Shown in pieces: positions 45,558 through 57,482 of a DNA stretch of 64,000 nt. Origin of the DNA: Atrina japonica. Lineage: Eukaryota; Mollusca; Bivalvia; Pterioida; Pinnidae. Positions within the stretch are counted from its first letter, which is position 1, and every line of letters starts with the position of its first letter. The notes below the pieces were generated by a model. That model was given only the letters and a program-made list of their open reading frames with translations. It was not told the DNA's origin and made no database searches. The stretch covers positions 544,001 through 608,000 of the forward strand of contig BROG01000368.1 in the NCBI GenBank assembly GCA_030159075.1, in the 5' to 3' direction. Made by a program: the position numbers and the translations under genes.

Positions 45558-45622
45558 TAAAGGGGCATTAGCTGTGTTTTTTTTAATGTTTTTCTTTTTA
45601 ACTACTTAGATTGATATAAAAT

Positions 45623-45669
<47 letters not shown>

Positions 45670-45955
45670 CATAAAAAATCTTAAATTCTTATATATTTTG
45701 TGAAAATTGCTTGAGAAATAGTGGTTTGGTACTTTTTCGCTTGCAATAGATTAACTCAACATTAATTTTTGTATATGAATACCAAATTGGATCTGACCAT
45801 ATTACTACGAGATATATATGAATATAAATTTTATACCTGTGTATATCTCTTATTTGTTTTGTACATCAAGTACAAATAGTAAAAGTAGAAAACTCCTAAA
45901 TATATATACATATATACATATATAGTTTGGTCAACACAACTAATGTCCTTTAAAA
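45558..45955. mobile_element. MITE family B, copy 3, rearranged, with (GA)n tract
   Basis: Starts AAAGGGGCATTAGCTGTGTT and ends near AATGTCCTTTAAAA. The left part follows family B order (GGCATAAAAAATCTTA, TATATTTTGTGAAAATTG), but from about 45725 the body is in reverse orientation (GGTACTTTTTCGCTTGCAAT against ATTGCAATTGAAAAAGTGCC in copy 1). A (GA)n tract lies at 45625-45668. Confidence 0.65.
45625..45668. repeat. (GA)n microsatellite
   Basis: About 21 uninterrupted GA dinucleotides inside MITE B copy 3. Confidence 0.97.
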
Positions 45956-48399
45956 AACATATCCCGCTATTAGACCAAAAACATTTAATCAAAGGGCTAG
46001 AAAAATTTACATATACTAAAATTAAAACACACATAATTAACATTAGATTAATATTGGAAATCAAGTGTAATATCTAAAAAGTGCAACAATAGTGAAATTT
46101 GTAAATCAACCTACAAACCCGAGTCACACATTGAAGTAAAATAATTATCTATCGGTGATAGGTACCGTGTGAAACGAGGGAGTTATTACCCATGATTATA
46201 TCAACCAGTCAAAGCCATCTTAGTCCGTGGTCCATTTACAATCAAGGGTATAAATCACAATTAATGTATAGAATTCAAGATTCTGTATAGAACTGGTGAT
46301 CAAGTTTACTACTAATGTTCAACATACAATATCTTAATTTATATATAAATATAACATCTAAAAATAACTTTGATATAAATGCAATGACACTTCCTCCGTG
46401 GTTCAAAGCGCCATGCTCTAACCACTAGGTCCCTGGAAATATCATAAACATAATCCCAAAGTTATGTTTTAAGACCCAGTCTGCCAGAAAACCATGCAAG
46501 ATCGTTCAAATGGCATGTCGGAACTTTTGAAATCTTTTTTATATTTTTGAAAAGTTTTATACACAGGAAGACAAACAACACATCTTAAACTTTGTTGCAT
46601 CATGTCTATTTTTAGTAACAGCCTCATTTGCATAATGCCCTAAATTCACTTAAATTATAGTGAAAAATGTGTATTGTTTGAACGCAGTAAATTCTGATTT
46701 TTAATAGTTTTACTGGCAGTTTAATCTTGTATTTGCTGAAAATGACTTTAATAAACAAAACATAACCATATTTGAAAATGTTTGTGTCTCTCAATTTTAG
46801 GGTAGGGGTATTATAGATGGCCTTGTAGGAAAAAGTGAATTTTTGAGAACGTTTAAGTCCATTTATCTTCTAAAGTGGGATATTTTTATCATAAAACCAG
46901 TATCAGTGAATATTCCAATGGATATTGTAAAAAAATATCAAAAATCCAATATTGGCAAATTATAGCAAGATATATAATTTTACACCAAACTTTCCCATAT
47001 TTTCATAAATTTCTTAGTTATTTAAATTCCAATTAAAATTCTCTAACTCTAAACCATCAAGTAATCTTAGATCTCAATCACATTGAATTATTATATGAAA
47101 TATTTTGCATACATATTGTCATCTTTTTTTTATGTATTTTTATGTATAATTGCCAAAAAATACCATAACAAATTAAACATAATTACAAGTGTCTATGAAT
47201 TATCTCCCCTTACTTGAACTCTCCAGTTTGTAAACAGAATTACCATGCAGAGTTTTTTTATCATAGAGAATATGAAATGTCACTTTGCACATTTAACTAG
47301 TATTTTTGGTGAAAAATATACAAATTATGATGACAACACACTTGCATTACCTATTTTACAGTTCAGTTAAACACACATGTCTACCGTTTAGTGCAGAAAT
47401 AGTGCAGTCTAACTTGTAATTGTCCCTTTCCCCAGCTGATTTTAACCAATAGACTTATTGATAGTATTTTGATGCATATATAAATTGTGTGGAAACCTGC
47501 TACATGTTTATTTGCATGTATATTTTCCAGCCAAATTTTCAATGGATGAATGCTAAAAAATAAATGCACAAACCTATAATTTTTTTTCTCTCTTTGAGTT
47601 CCTTTATTAATCCCTTAGTAATTTATATAGAGCTGTGTAATGAAAAGTTTGTTATTTTAAAACTGAGCAGCGAGCATCCTTATATCGAGTATTAGCTACG
47701 AAACCACTATTTCCTTCAAATTTGGTGTATCTACATCCAGTGCTTTTATTATTTGCCAAAATTGGATTTTTTATATTCTGTAGATATATGATCACGGCTT
47801 TAACCACTTAAGAAAATATGCAAGATTAAAAATGGGTAAATTTCAATATTATGGCAATTTGCCAAAACTAGGGGTATTTGAACAGGTATGAGTGAATACA
47901 GGGGGGGGGAGGTTGAACTCGGGTATTAACATATTTTGACAGTATATATATAGTTTATTAGTTATAGTATCTTACCAATAAAACTATAACACGATGTTAA
48001 ACACCGATATTTTGTTAGCTAAAACAGCTGAAATTGCCTTATTTCCAGGTGCATTTTAACCATAAATGACTGTATATAGGTGGCGCTCTAGACAGAGACT
48101 CCCATTGAATATTTTTTAAAAATATTTTGCACAGAGAGTAGTTGTCATGAAGGTATCTTTATGCAAAATCTCAGCTCAGTATGATAACACTGCTTTTGGA
48201 CCCTATTGCATGGTTTTCTGGCACACTGGCTCTTAATATAACAATGCCAAAGAAATGCTCAAGACGATTGCATATGTCAATAAGACTTCATCCGTTGAAC
48301 TCGAATTTAAAATTCAATTGTAGATGTATAATTACAAAAGTAAAAGTGATATCATACAGGACTAAACAATAAATCTAAATGTATACAAAGTAAAATTGA
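45956..48399. other. Long gene-free stretch
   Basis: About 2.4 kb of AT-rich DNA without a recognised exon. A SINE head remnant is at 46396-46436. A polyG run of nine occurs at 47911-47919. Confidence 0.45.
46396..46436 (-). mobile_element. SINE family 1 tRNA-like head remnant
   Basis: TCCGTGGTTCAAAGCGCCAT then GCTCTAACCACTAGGTCCC matches the reverse-complement head seen at 30649-30690. No body follows. Confidence 0.5.
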
Positions 48400-48402
48400 A
48401 GA

Positions 48403-50815
48403 AGTACCAATCAATAATCAAAACTCAAGTCCATTATAACACGACGAATTAGATGTGCAAATGGTCTCAACATGAAGAACAATTACGGATCCCAAACGGG
48501 ATAAGACCAGGTGTCCGGAAGGAGTCAGCGTCTTCTGCTGACATATCACACCCGTCGCAAATGTTCCATGGAAACCTTTCTAGTTCGATGGGGTCAAATT
48601 CGGTAAAAAGGTCAAGTTTGGTGATGAGGCCAAGTTCGATGAATATTCGTGATTGGTGATTGGTGAAACGGAGTCACTGTCTGTGGCCGTGATCCAGAAT
48701 ACTATATAATATCTCTGAGAGGGGGACTTCATAATGTTTAACAAGATCCCTGTATCGACCATAAAACTTCTTAAACGACGACGACTCCAAGCTTTCAACA
48801 ACGTAACCTTGTGTAAGTAGTTTATTGGCTAGTCGTTTTGCTCTCAGAATAAAACATTCATAAGAAGAGCATGCCCTGGCATAACGGCTAAGTTGTGAAG
48901 TGAAAACGCCATAGGCAGGAGAAGATGGAATATTACTACTTAGAAACGGGAAGTTTGTGATATGGAAATTGTAATCGTCTCGTTTGTCATAGAGGGATGT
49001 GTGAAGTTGACCGTCTTTTCCAATCGACAGGAGTAAATCTAGGTAAGAAGCAGATGTGTTGCTCTCTGTCGTCTGATTGATCTCTAGCTCAACATGATAC
49101 ATCTGGCCGAGGTAATTCTGAAATTTTTGAATTATTAATGGACAGAATATCGTCGATATACCTGTAAGTAAAATTGAACCGAGATGCTAACTGTTTGTTT
49201 CCTTTGGAACTGTATAAATTCCGCTTCATGTGAATAAAAAAATATGTCAGCCAAGAGCGGTGCACAATTGGTACCCATTGGAATGCCGACAATCTGTTGG
49301 AAAACTTTTTCCGCAAAAACCACGATGTTGTCTACTAGAAACCCCAGCATCTTGATAATATCGTCTTCAGTGTGTTCCTTGACAAAATAAGGTTTTTCAT
49401 GACCTAACACCAAATATTAGTATCTGCGATATCCATTTTTGTATACAAAAGAGTTTTGTATAATAGAAGTTAATCTGTTTTTGAGTTTTTGATGAGGGAT
49501 TGTTGTGTAAAGGGTCGAAAAATCAAAAGACTTGATGCTTGTAATATGTTTGAAATTTGGAGATTTTAAATGTTCCAACAATTCCTTTGAATTCTTTAGG
49601 ATCCACATCTGATTGACTCCGCTTCTTGAGTAGTATACAGTACTTCTGAAGACCTTGTTTAATATGTTAGAAGTTTGGTAAGCAAAATAGATAAAGGCTT
49701 GGTGGAACACTTAAATGACCCCGCAATGAAACGGTGTTTATAGGGATTTTTGTGCATCTTCGGAATCCAATAAATATATGGCAATTCAAGCTCCGTGTCA
49801 CTTTTGGGTATTCCAAACGAAGCGAGAACGGATTTATGATTATTTAATATTTCAGAGGTAGAGAAATCGGTTAGAGAGTATGTAGGATTTCCAGGAAGTG
49901 TGTTTAGTCCAAGTTCCTCTTGTAGGATGCCGACGTTAGATGCTTTGTCCGCAGGGACGATTATAAAATTTTCATGAAGACGGGAAAGTTCTCTGACAAC
50001 ATCAGGGTCACGAAAAATTGAATTGTGTTTTGTGTTGACACAATGTTTAAGTCGTCGAATTCTTCGTTTAAGAACATTACTGATCGACTTGATCCACTCC
50101 GAAAGAGTATCAGGTTCGACATCTTCTTTCTTAGCCCAGCGTATGGCGTACTCTTCACATGCGTTCATAATAATTTCAAAGTTTTGGCGCCATGTAAACG
50201 ATACAGGTTCCCTATATTTTGGGTCTCTGCATAAAAAATCTCTCAGTTTTCTGTTGCGCACAATGTTGAGATCACCTGTCACAACATGGCCACATAGAGA
50301 GTACATAAATTCAGATGTAGAACAGGTACAAGGCGGAATGTTCTGGGAAAGGCTGGGTAAATTGAGTTGCTGCAGATTTGCCCTGTAATTAAAGATCTTA
50401 GAGACAACTGAACGCGTATAGCTATAGGAAGTACATGGTGAATCTTTGTACTGGAAGTTTGGCGGGATCTTACTTTGGACTGATTTTTGGTTCAAAATAT
50501 TGCTTATATTCAAAGCGTCAATGCCCTTAATAGCAAATTTGACCTTGAGGAACGGGTGATTCCTCGTTTCTTTATGTTCATTAGTCCTGACAGCTTTGAA
50601 TAATCTGTTGTATGAAATGTCCAAAATGATACCATGAAGTCGATACTCTGGAGAACCAGCATCGGTAAAACATACTGTCATCGTAGATTTGTACAAGTCA
50701 TGTAATTTTTTCAACGGGAGTGAGTACAGTTTTGTACGAATATGATGCAGACCTAATTGACGATTGACGAATGGTAGAAGACCATCGAATGAGACATTAT
50801 GGACGATTGACGAAC
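48403..50815 (-). mobile_element. Penelope-like retroelement, near-complete ORF with frameshifts
   Basis: Minus strand. The first part is open from about 50811 (HFPSGSSIVHNVSFDGLLPF) through to 49659, with YRLHGIILDISYNRLFKAVR, IPPCTCSTSEFMYSLCGHVV (Cys/His cluster), FIIVPADKASNVGILQEE (DKG-like motif) and LPYIYWIPKMHKNPYKHRF. The catalytic part is split over further frames: SRSGVNQMWILKNSKELLEH and FDFSTLYTTIPH (motif A, 49417-49710), GIPMGTNCAPLLADIFF (motif B, 49135-49413), TYRYIDDILSINN (motif C, about 49150), then SASYLDLLLSIGKDGQLHTS to the stop at 48674. At least three frameshifts make it inactive. No GIY-YIG endonuclease domain was recognised. Its 3' UTR runs to about 48403. Confidence 0.88.
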
Positions 50816-50920
50816 CACTAGGAAAATGTTACTATTTCAGCTTATGATTTATACATACACAATATTATTTTAGTATAAAGTAATCGGCTGGTACCGAAAT
50901 GCAAGGTACAGTGGAATCTC

Positions 50921-51106
50921 GCTAATAAGACCACCCAATTGTCTGACACTGGTCTGATTAGCGAGATTGTCTCTTTATTGAGGGTCTGGACTTATAATAG
51001 AGGGTTATTAATCAGTGATTTCCATGCTGGCCTAGTTATTGCGCCGAGGTTTGTCGAATTAGCCCGAGGCTCGATAAGTCAGCCAATATGGAAATCACTG
51101 ATTAAT
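50921..51106. repeat. Two adjacent hairpins (fold-back repeat)
   Basis: AATCTCGCTAATAAGACCA (50924-50942) faces TGGTCTGATTAGCGAGATT (about 50950-50968). Then ATTAATCAGTGATTTCCAT (51008-51026) faces ATGGAAATCACTGATTAAT (about 51087-51105). Both pairs are near-perfect, suggesting one compound fold-back element. Confidence 0.7.
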
Positions 51107-51401
51107 GAGCATCTTATTAATGAACTCGGCCAATATGAAATTCAACTAGGCCAATGCTGCGCGAAAATGACGCGCGTACGGCTCTATTGAAAAAAAAATG
51201 GCGGCCACGCTCACTCGAATTTCCGTTTGCTCACACGACTTCAATATTGGTTGTATTTTTCAATATTGGCTTATTTATTCGATATTGGCTTAGTTTTGAA
51301 TTTTATACTGTTTGGGCAGAAAATCCCGTATTAAGCCAATATTAATACAGTTAATTAATAAACATGTTTAAAGATAAAAGAGACTGAATATTGACTGTCT
51401 T

Positions 51402-51775
51402 AAATGTGAGGTGGTATCCTAAGCGAGGTGATTTTAGGGTTCAACTGTTCTGTGTTTATGTATACCCCTGTATAGCAACATGACAATACCTAAATATGAG
51501 GTGGTATCCTAAGCGAGGTGATTTTAGGGTTCAACCGTTCTGTGTATATGTATACTCCTGTATAGCAACATGACAATACCTAAATGTGAGGTGGTATCCT
51601 AAGCGAGGTGATTTTAGGGTAGGTTCAACTGTTCTGTGTTTATGTATACCCCTGTATAGCAACATGACAATACCTAAATGTGAGGTGGTATACTAAACGA
51701 GGTGATTTAGGGTAGATTCAACTGTTCTGTGTTTATGTATACCCCTGTAAATGAGTTTAGCAGCATGACAATACA
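51402..51775 (+). repeat. 90-bp tandem repeat, four units
   Basis: Units start at 51402, 51492, 51582 and about 51676: AAATGTGAGGTGGTATCCTA, AGCGAGGTGATTTTAGGGTT, CAACTGTTCTGTGTTTATGT and ATACCCCTGTATAGCAACAT. Unit 3 has a 4-bp insertion. Confidence 0.95.
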
Positions 51776-53924
51776 TAATCACCAGAAATGACCAAGGAAC
51801 CAAAGTTCACTAAAGCAGTAAACTATGGACATCGCTAGCATTCTTGTCGCAAATATACGAGTCATTAAAATTACCAAGACGAAATCTATGAGTATTTAAT
51901 TCTACCTGAAAAGATAAAGAATAACAATATCTATTCATTTTATATAATTTTAGTTACATGCAGATATGATAATTAAATTAGTCATTGATTGGGAAAATAT
52001 TGTAATTTTTCCCATTTCTGAAACCAAATAGAAATACAAATGTATACTCAAAACCCACGGAAAGCCATATCAGAGGCCTAATCTACTTTAAATGACTTAA
52101 TATGTTGAACGCAAATGTAAATATAAGAATTAGATTACAATGTATCTTGAAAATGTCACTGATTTAAATGTTTTAACCATATACATTGTCAAGTAAGGCT
52201 TCCATCTAACAAGATTTATAACTAAAACTTATATTGGATAAGGCATAAGTAAGTAAAAATTGCCAAAGATAGACTCAGATTAGCCTGGACGATTTCCTTT
52301 TATTGAAATAATATCTGCCATCTGTGACGGTATTATGATTCGTTGAGTAGTTTACCAATATACAGCTTTGACAGTTAATCACGTGTAGGTTTGACATGTA
52401 GTAGATTAAATGTGTCTGAATGAGAGCTATAGCGACATATGAAAGCGCCACGAATACTGAAAACTACACTGATGACAAACAAATTAATTTTCTGCATCCT
52501 ATTCTGAATCAATGAAATGCATCCATATATACATCTGGAAAAATAGTTCTAGACAAAAATACATTAAACATCATAAGCATATGTCTTGTTACAGACAAGA
52601 TCAAGAAACCTCGTCTAAGCTGTTTGGAACTTGTAAATTCTCAAATAATCGTTATGTGACCTCTTTATTCTATTTTTATTTTAACATTAATGAATTGTTT
52701 CCACAAACAAGGAGTCTACATATATTTCATGAAACGAAAATTTACGGATGATGTAAACCTTCCTACTTCTAAGGATATTTCAAATGAAATTGACTTAAAA
52801 AAGGAAAATTGATGTATTTTGCAAATGCACTAAACCGAAGAAAATATACCGAATTATTTGAGACAGCAGGATCCAACAGTCAATATTAAATAATGAAACA
52901 ATTGAAAAATGTTGACATTCACTCAAGTGGACGAAAAATAAGGATAAACCGAGAACAAGTACTCTCATGATAACAAAAATCAATAGGTTATTTAGGAAGT
53001 CTTGGATCAAATAAAATTTATATATTGATGTGCTAAATCGAGTTTCCCCCTATTACACCAGAAATTTCTAGGGATACGAAAAGTTGAAACATCTAGTGAT
53101 GTTTACCTTATATGAGCAAATTAGTTTAGCAATAAATATGCATAATGTTAATTAGTAAAAAAAACATCAGTTGAAAACTATGTTTAACCGAGAAAAACTG
53201 GTTAAAAACAACATTAGCTAAGTTAGGAATATATTTTTCGGAAAATGTATAATAATGTATATGCAGCTGTTATATACAAATTAAAATGATTGTCCTTGCA
53301 TCATATTTAGTTATTTTATACTAAAGTAATATTTCGCTGGGATTGTTCTATTTAAATTCTAAATTTCCCAAAAGCTAAGATTGTTAATGATCTTTTTAAG
53401 AGTGTGTACTCTTAGATAGATTTGGCAATACATTTAAGTCTATTATTTGTCCTTGTATGATACTACTATTTTCTTTCTGAAATATACATTTGTCATTTAA
53501 TTCGTATTGAGCATATGTGTTGCCCCTTTAAGTAAAAATTTAACTTTAGTGTTATTAATAATACTTCGACGTTTTTGCAATTCTACTGTTCATTAACTAT
53601 ATCGGTAATTTTTAGTTTATTTGCCCGAGAGTACTTTATGTGTACATTTGATAAGCCTGGGAATAATTGGAACCGCTGACTAATGACGTCACAGTTAGCA
53701 CAGAAAATCCGGTCCGGCGGAAGACGTTTTTAACATTACAAACGCCCATTTTCACGGAATTTGTATTATGTAGAGAATATTAAAAACGTTATTCAACAAC
53801 TCCAGTAAGATACTAGACTTTTATTCAGCCCAATGATTCAAAATTTAAAATTTAAATTAGGTATTCCTTTTTTCGAAGTGAGCTGCACGGACATTAGTGA
53901 CTTCCAACGACAGCTTAGTTGTTG
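51776..53924. other. Long gene-free stretch
   Basis: About 2.1 kb without a recognised exon or repeat family. TGTTGCCCCTTTAAG at 53519 resembles the MITE B terminus and may be a remnant. Confidence 0.4.
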
Positions 53925-54280
53925 TTGTTGTGAAACGTCCCACTCAAGAATATTTCACTCATATGGAGAAGTCACCAAATGTCGATGAAGGGCTTCAAAT
54001 TTTGCCCTATGATCGGCACTTACGGCCATTGAGTAGTGAGGGTTCTTTAACGTGCCGATACCTACTATGACAAGGGTGTCATGTTGCATATTTTGTATTT
54101 GCACCCACCCAGTAAATTAAAAATTTACAACATAGCACGGGACATCGGTCTTTCCTGTCTCATCCAAAGGACAGGGAAAGCCAGTCACCTCCGCCAAGGC
54201 TCGAACCCTCGACCCTCAGGTTGCGAATCGAGCACTCTACAGTGGAGCCACGTGCACGCGGCTCTCTCAGCACCTCAGTG
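53925..54280 (-). mobile_element. SINE family 2, copy 1, with nested mini-element
   Basis: The tRNA-like end is at the right (CGAACCCTCGACCCTCAGGT, CGAGCACTCTACAGTGGAGC), so the element is on minus. The body reads TCACTCATATGGAGAAGTCA, GAAGGGCTTCAAATTTTGCC, CGGCACTTACGGCCATTGAG and GTGAGGGTTCTTTAACGTGC, all repeated in copy 2 at 57612-57896. A palindromic mini-element at about 54079-54135 interrupts the body; copy 2 has none at that point. Confidence 0.8.
54079..54135 (+). mobile_element. Palindromic mini-element inserted in a SINE
   Basis: GTCATGTTGCATATTTTG, TTGCACCCACCCAGTAAATT and AAAAATTTACAACAT match the 19184-19244 element. The host SINE without the insert reads ACTGTGGCACAGGAC (57768-57782). 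Confidence 0.75.
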
Positions 54281-55357
54281 AGAATATGCATATTGACACC
54301 TAGTGACATCGATACTATAAAACAGAATCCATAGATCTATATTATATTTTCTTTTATGGTGATTTAGTACTCAAGTAATTTCAGAAAGTGCAAGTGATTT
54401 TGGCAATTGCTTCCAGGTAATTTTATTATCGACACTATGATAACATTTATATAAATTCTGCATTATGTAGTACATGTATATGAATGTGTGTGTGTTGCCG
54501 ATGGGGCCTCACAAAACCACAATTTCGTTATTATCTCTGTAACTACAAAATCATTTAATTTAGATTCCTTTTAATTCATTACATCCGAACGGTTGTTTGG
54601 CTAATATAATGTTTTAACAGCAATTAGCAATTAGCAATCATATCTTAAACTTACAAAACAATATATGGAATGTAAGTTAATTCAATAATTTGATTTTTTT
54701 CCCTTAAATTATTAGATTTGCAAATGAAAATTACTTTTTAGAACCCAATGATATGAATCTACATTGGTGCCGTTATGAACATTTTCAAAGTTTCTAAATA
54801 ATATCAACACATGCCAAAACTGTTATTTCCAAGTGCCGCTCCAACCACACTAAGTGCCAATTACCATATTTCCGAAAAGTCGAAATCACTCGGTGCCAAT
54901 TTGACTTGGATACGAGTTGACCAGCATACTAGAAATAGACACCGAAGAAATCGAACTATTGTAGCGTTTTATTTTGTGTTTTCCTCAAATAGAAAAAAAA
55001 AGTAAAATTACTAAATTCGGGTAGTTTGGATTCACCTGAAATACATTTTATCCCATTAGGATGAAAACAAATGACTACGCATGTCTACTAAATTTCCTAT
55101 GTTAGGTCGGTATGGATATTGCCCACAATACCATTTATTTTTTGGGATACATGGCCACTAATATTTATCATTTTCAAATTTTAAAACTTTTAAACAAGTC
55201 AATATGTGCAAGTGTAATTAACGATAACTTTGTATCTTTATATAAGGATATATTATATCCTTAAAGAAAACATCACGCTAGCCGCCGCTAATGTTAAATT
55301 ATCAATATGATCATAATGTGTCATAGAGGGGTAGCTGAATAAAGTTGAAACGTACAG
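54281..55357. other. No recognised feature
   Basis: AT-rich; no exon or repeat recognised. Confidence 0.45.
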
Positions 55358-55535
55358 TAAAACCTGCTATAGTGGCACCTCTATATAAGGATTACCTGCT
55401 TATAAAGGCCAGTTTTTTCAAGTCTCTTGACTGCATACTTCAACTAAATTGAACCTGTGTATAAGGGTCACCTGCACATAATGGTAAATATTTTCTGGTC
55501 CCTTGGGTGGCCCCTATATACAGGTTTCACTGTAG
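55358..55535. repeat. Dispersed repeat, related to 9480-9660
   Basis: CAGTAAAACCTGCTATAGTG, GGATTACCTGCTTATAAAGG and GGGTGGCCCCTATATACAGG show internal periodicity (CCT..TATA..GG about every 40 bp) and shared words with the intronic segment near 9480-9660. Confidence 0.45.
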
Positions 55536-55729
55536 TTATATTTGTAATATTTCTTATAGCAGAACATGGAGATCATATATATGTAGATATCATTTAAAAC
55601 GCCACGAAATTGTTATTCCTAGTGATTCATGTTCACAAATTGTTGATCACGGTCAACATGAAATATCCGGAGTACCAATTAAAACTACTAACTAAAGTAA
55701 TAACCATTCGACTGATCAAAGATATTTGT

Positions 55730-55987
55730 TTACGGCTCGAGCTTCATCATTACCAAAACTGGCATAGAGTGTCTTGGACACTTGGCTGTCCCCTTCTCGT
55801 TTATCAAAAACAAATTTTGCATTACAGTATGTAACTGCTGAATATGCTTGATACACGCTGGATGTACCAGCTGATCTAATGAACAGTATTCATCAACTGT
55901 TTCGAATGAACAATTTAAAATCCTAGAAAGGTTTGCGCGCTTCTCTCGTATGTTTAGAATGTTATCTTTATATTTCCAGGTATTCAT
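55730..55987 (-). other. Unrecognised coding-like segment
   Basis: An 85-codon minus-strand open frame (EKRANLSRILNCSFETVDEY, CSLDQLVHPACIKHIQQLHT, NEKGTAKCPRHSMPVLVMMK) with protein-like composition and four Cys. No family was recognised. It may be an exon, a fragment of a repetitive gene or chance; no flanking exons could be linked. Confidence 0.2.
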
Positions 55988-56314
55988 TCAGACCAAGTAA
56001 CACACCGCTTTCCATTATCTTTATGTGTTTCGTGCATGTCTTTTGGAAGTCAAAATATATACTAAAATGACTAAGTCCAAATACCTAACATTTTGAGAAT
56101 ATTTGAAAAAAATTCTGTGGATATGCACATCTCCATTATTTGTACAAACAACACAGAAAATATAAATGCTGTAACTCCAAAGCTGTAGGAGGAGAAAGCT
56201 GGACAAACAGGCAAACGGACAGAGGTAAATTTATACACCCCTCGACATTTTGTCGCGGTGGCATAATGAGTGAAAGAGGCCATTATAGTGGACATTACAC
56301 AAATTACAGATATC

Positions 56315-57425
56315 AAGAGGCCTAGGTGTGCCTATATCGCTAACCTTAGCAATATGAAGAAATCTTAAAGAAGATCAAGAAGAAAATGTAGGCTATATTA
56401 TACACACAAGAAATGTGACAATACACTAATCACAGATACCAATGTATTAATCGTATGGAGGTTCAGGACACAATATACTAATATGACGAACATGAAACAA
56501 ATAGGGAACTATGAAAATACAGAGGGGCAAGTACCTCCGCCAATTGGTCACACTAGCACCGAGCCCACAGTCATACACAAGACAAAAAAACAAGGAATGA
56601 TATATATTCGGTTTGTTGTGTACATTAGGTCTAAAATAGAATATGTACCTTGGAGAAATTCAAATAATTCACACAAAATCGCGAAAATTTGAAAAGACTA
56701 AAAGGGGCATTAGCTGTGTTTACCTCAACAAATTACTTATATTTTTTCGTCTTCTACTATTGTACTTGGTGTACAATAACAAATAAGAGATGTACACAGG
56801 CATAGAAAATCTTATATTCCTATATATTTTGTGAAAATAAGATAAGGTCCAGTATGGTATTCATATACAAATAGTAAGGCTGAGTGTTTCAATTGCAAGT
56901 GAAAAATGCCAAAACTGGGTTTCTGAAACAATGTTCATAAAATATATGAGAATTAAGGAATTTTCATGCCTGTGCATATCTCTTTTTTGTTGTTGATTGT
57001 ATATGAATCTAATAAGTAAAATAAGAGAAATTCTTTTTTGAAAAAAAATAATAAAAAAACCACAGCTGTTGCCCTTCTAAAAAGCTTGTCATAGATTAGT
57101 TTTCCGATCTCTACGGAAAACATAAACTTGCATCATACATCTATATAGTTTTCGATTAATACAGCTTCTCTAGGGGATATTATCGAAGAGAGGTACCCTC
57201 TGGGGGACCATTTTGCCCCACCTTTGATCCACCCCTGAGGCTGAGCCAATTTGGCCACAAAACACTATCTTGGTAGGGAATCTTAAGTACTTGCTTCCCG
57301 TATGTTTCATCAATTCCGTCAATGGTTTCACAGAAGAAGTCGAAAATGCAGAAAGTCAACAATGACGGACAATTTGCGATCACAAAACCGTAGTTAAATG
57401 AGTTGTCGGATCATTGAGCTCAAAA
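56315..57425. mobile_element. MITE-like family A, copy 2, interrupted by MITE B
   Basis: The left end CAAGAGGCCTAGGTGTGCCT with GAAGATCAAGAAGAAAATGT matches the left end at 33895. The right part (57100-57420: AACATAAACTTGCATCATAC, GAGGTACCCTCTGGGGGACC, GATCCACCCCTGAGG, GGTTTCACAGAAGAAGTCGA) matches 34195-34500. MITE B at 56699-57083 separates the two parts. 56400-56698 is not clearly assigned. Confidence 0.6.
56699..57083. mobile_element. MITE family B, copy 2, nested in family A
   Basis: AAAAGGGGCATTAGCTGTGT at the left and CACAGCTGTTGCCCTTCTAA at the right are inverted. The internal order matches copy 1 at 26178-26548 (TGTACAATAACAAATAAGAG, AATCTTATATTCCTATATAT, TATTCATATACAAATAGTAA). Confidence 0.8.
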
Positions 57426-57482
57426 TGGAAACCTCTTGAATTGTATTTTTGTATGTTATTTGGTTTCTACTATAAAATTCAA

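Noticed and set aside
50023..50388. 121-codon + frame opposite the PLE
   Set aside because: Shadow of the PLE ORF on the minus strand.
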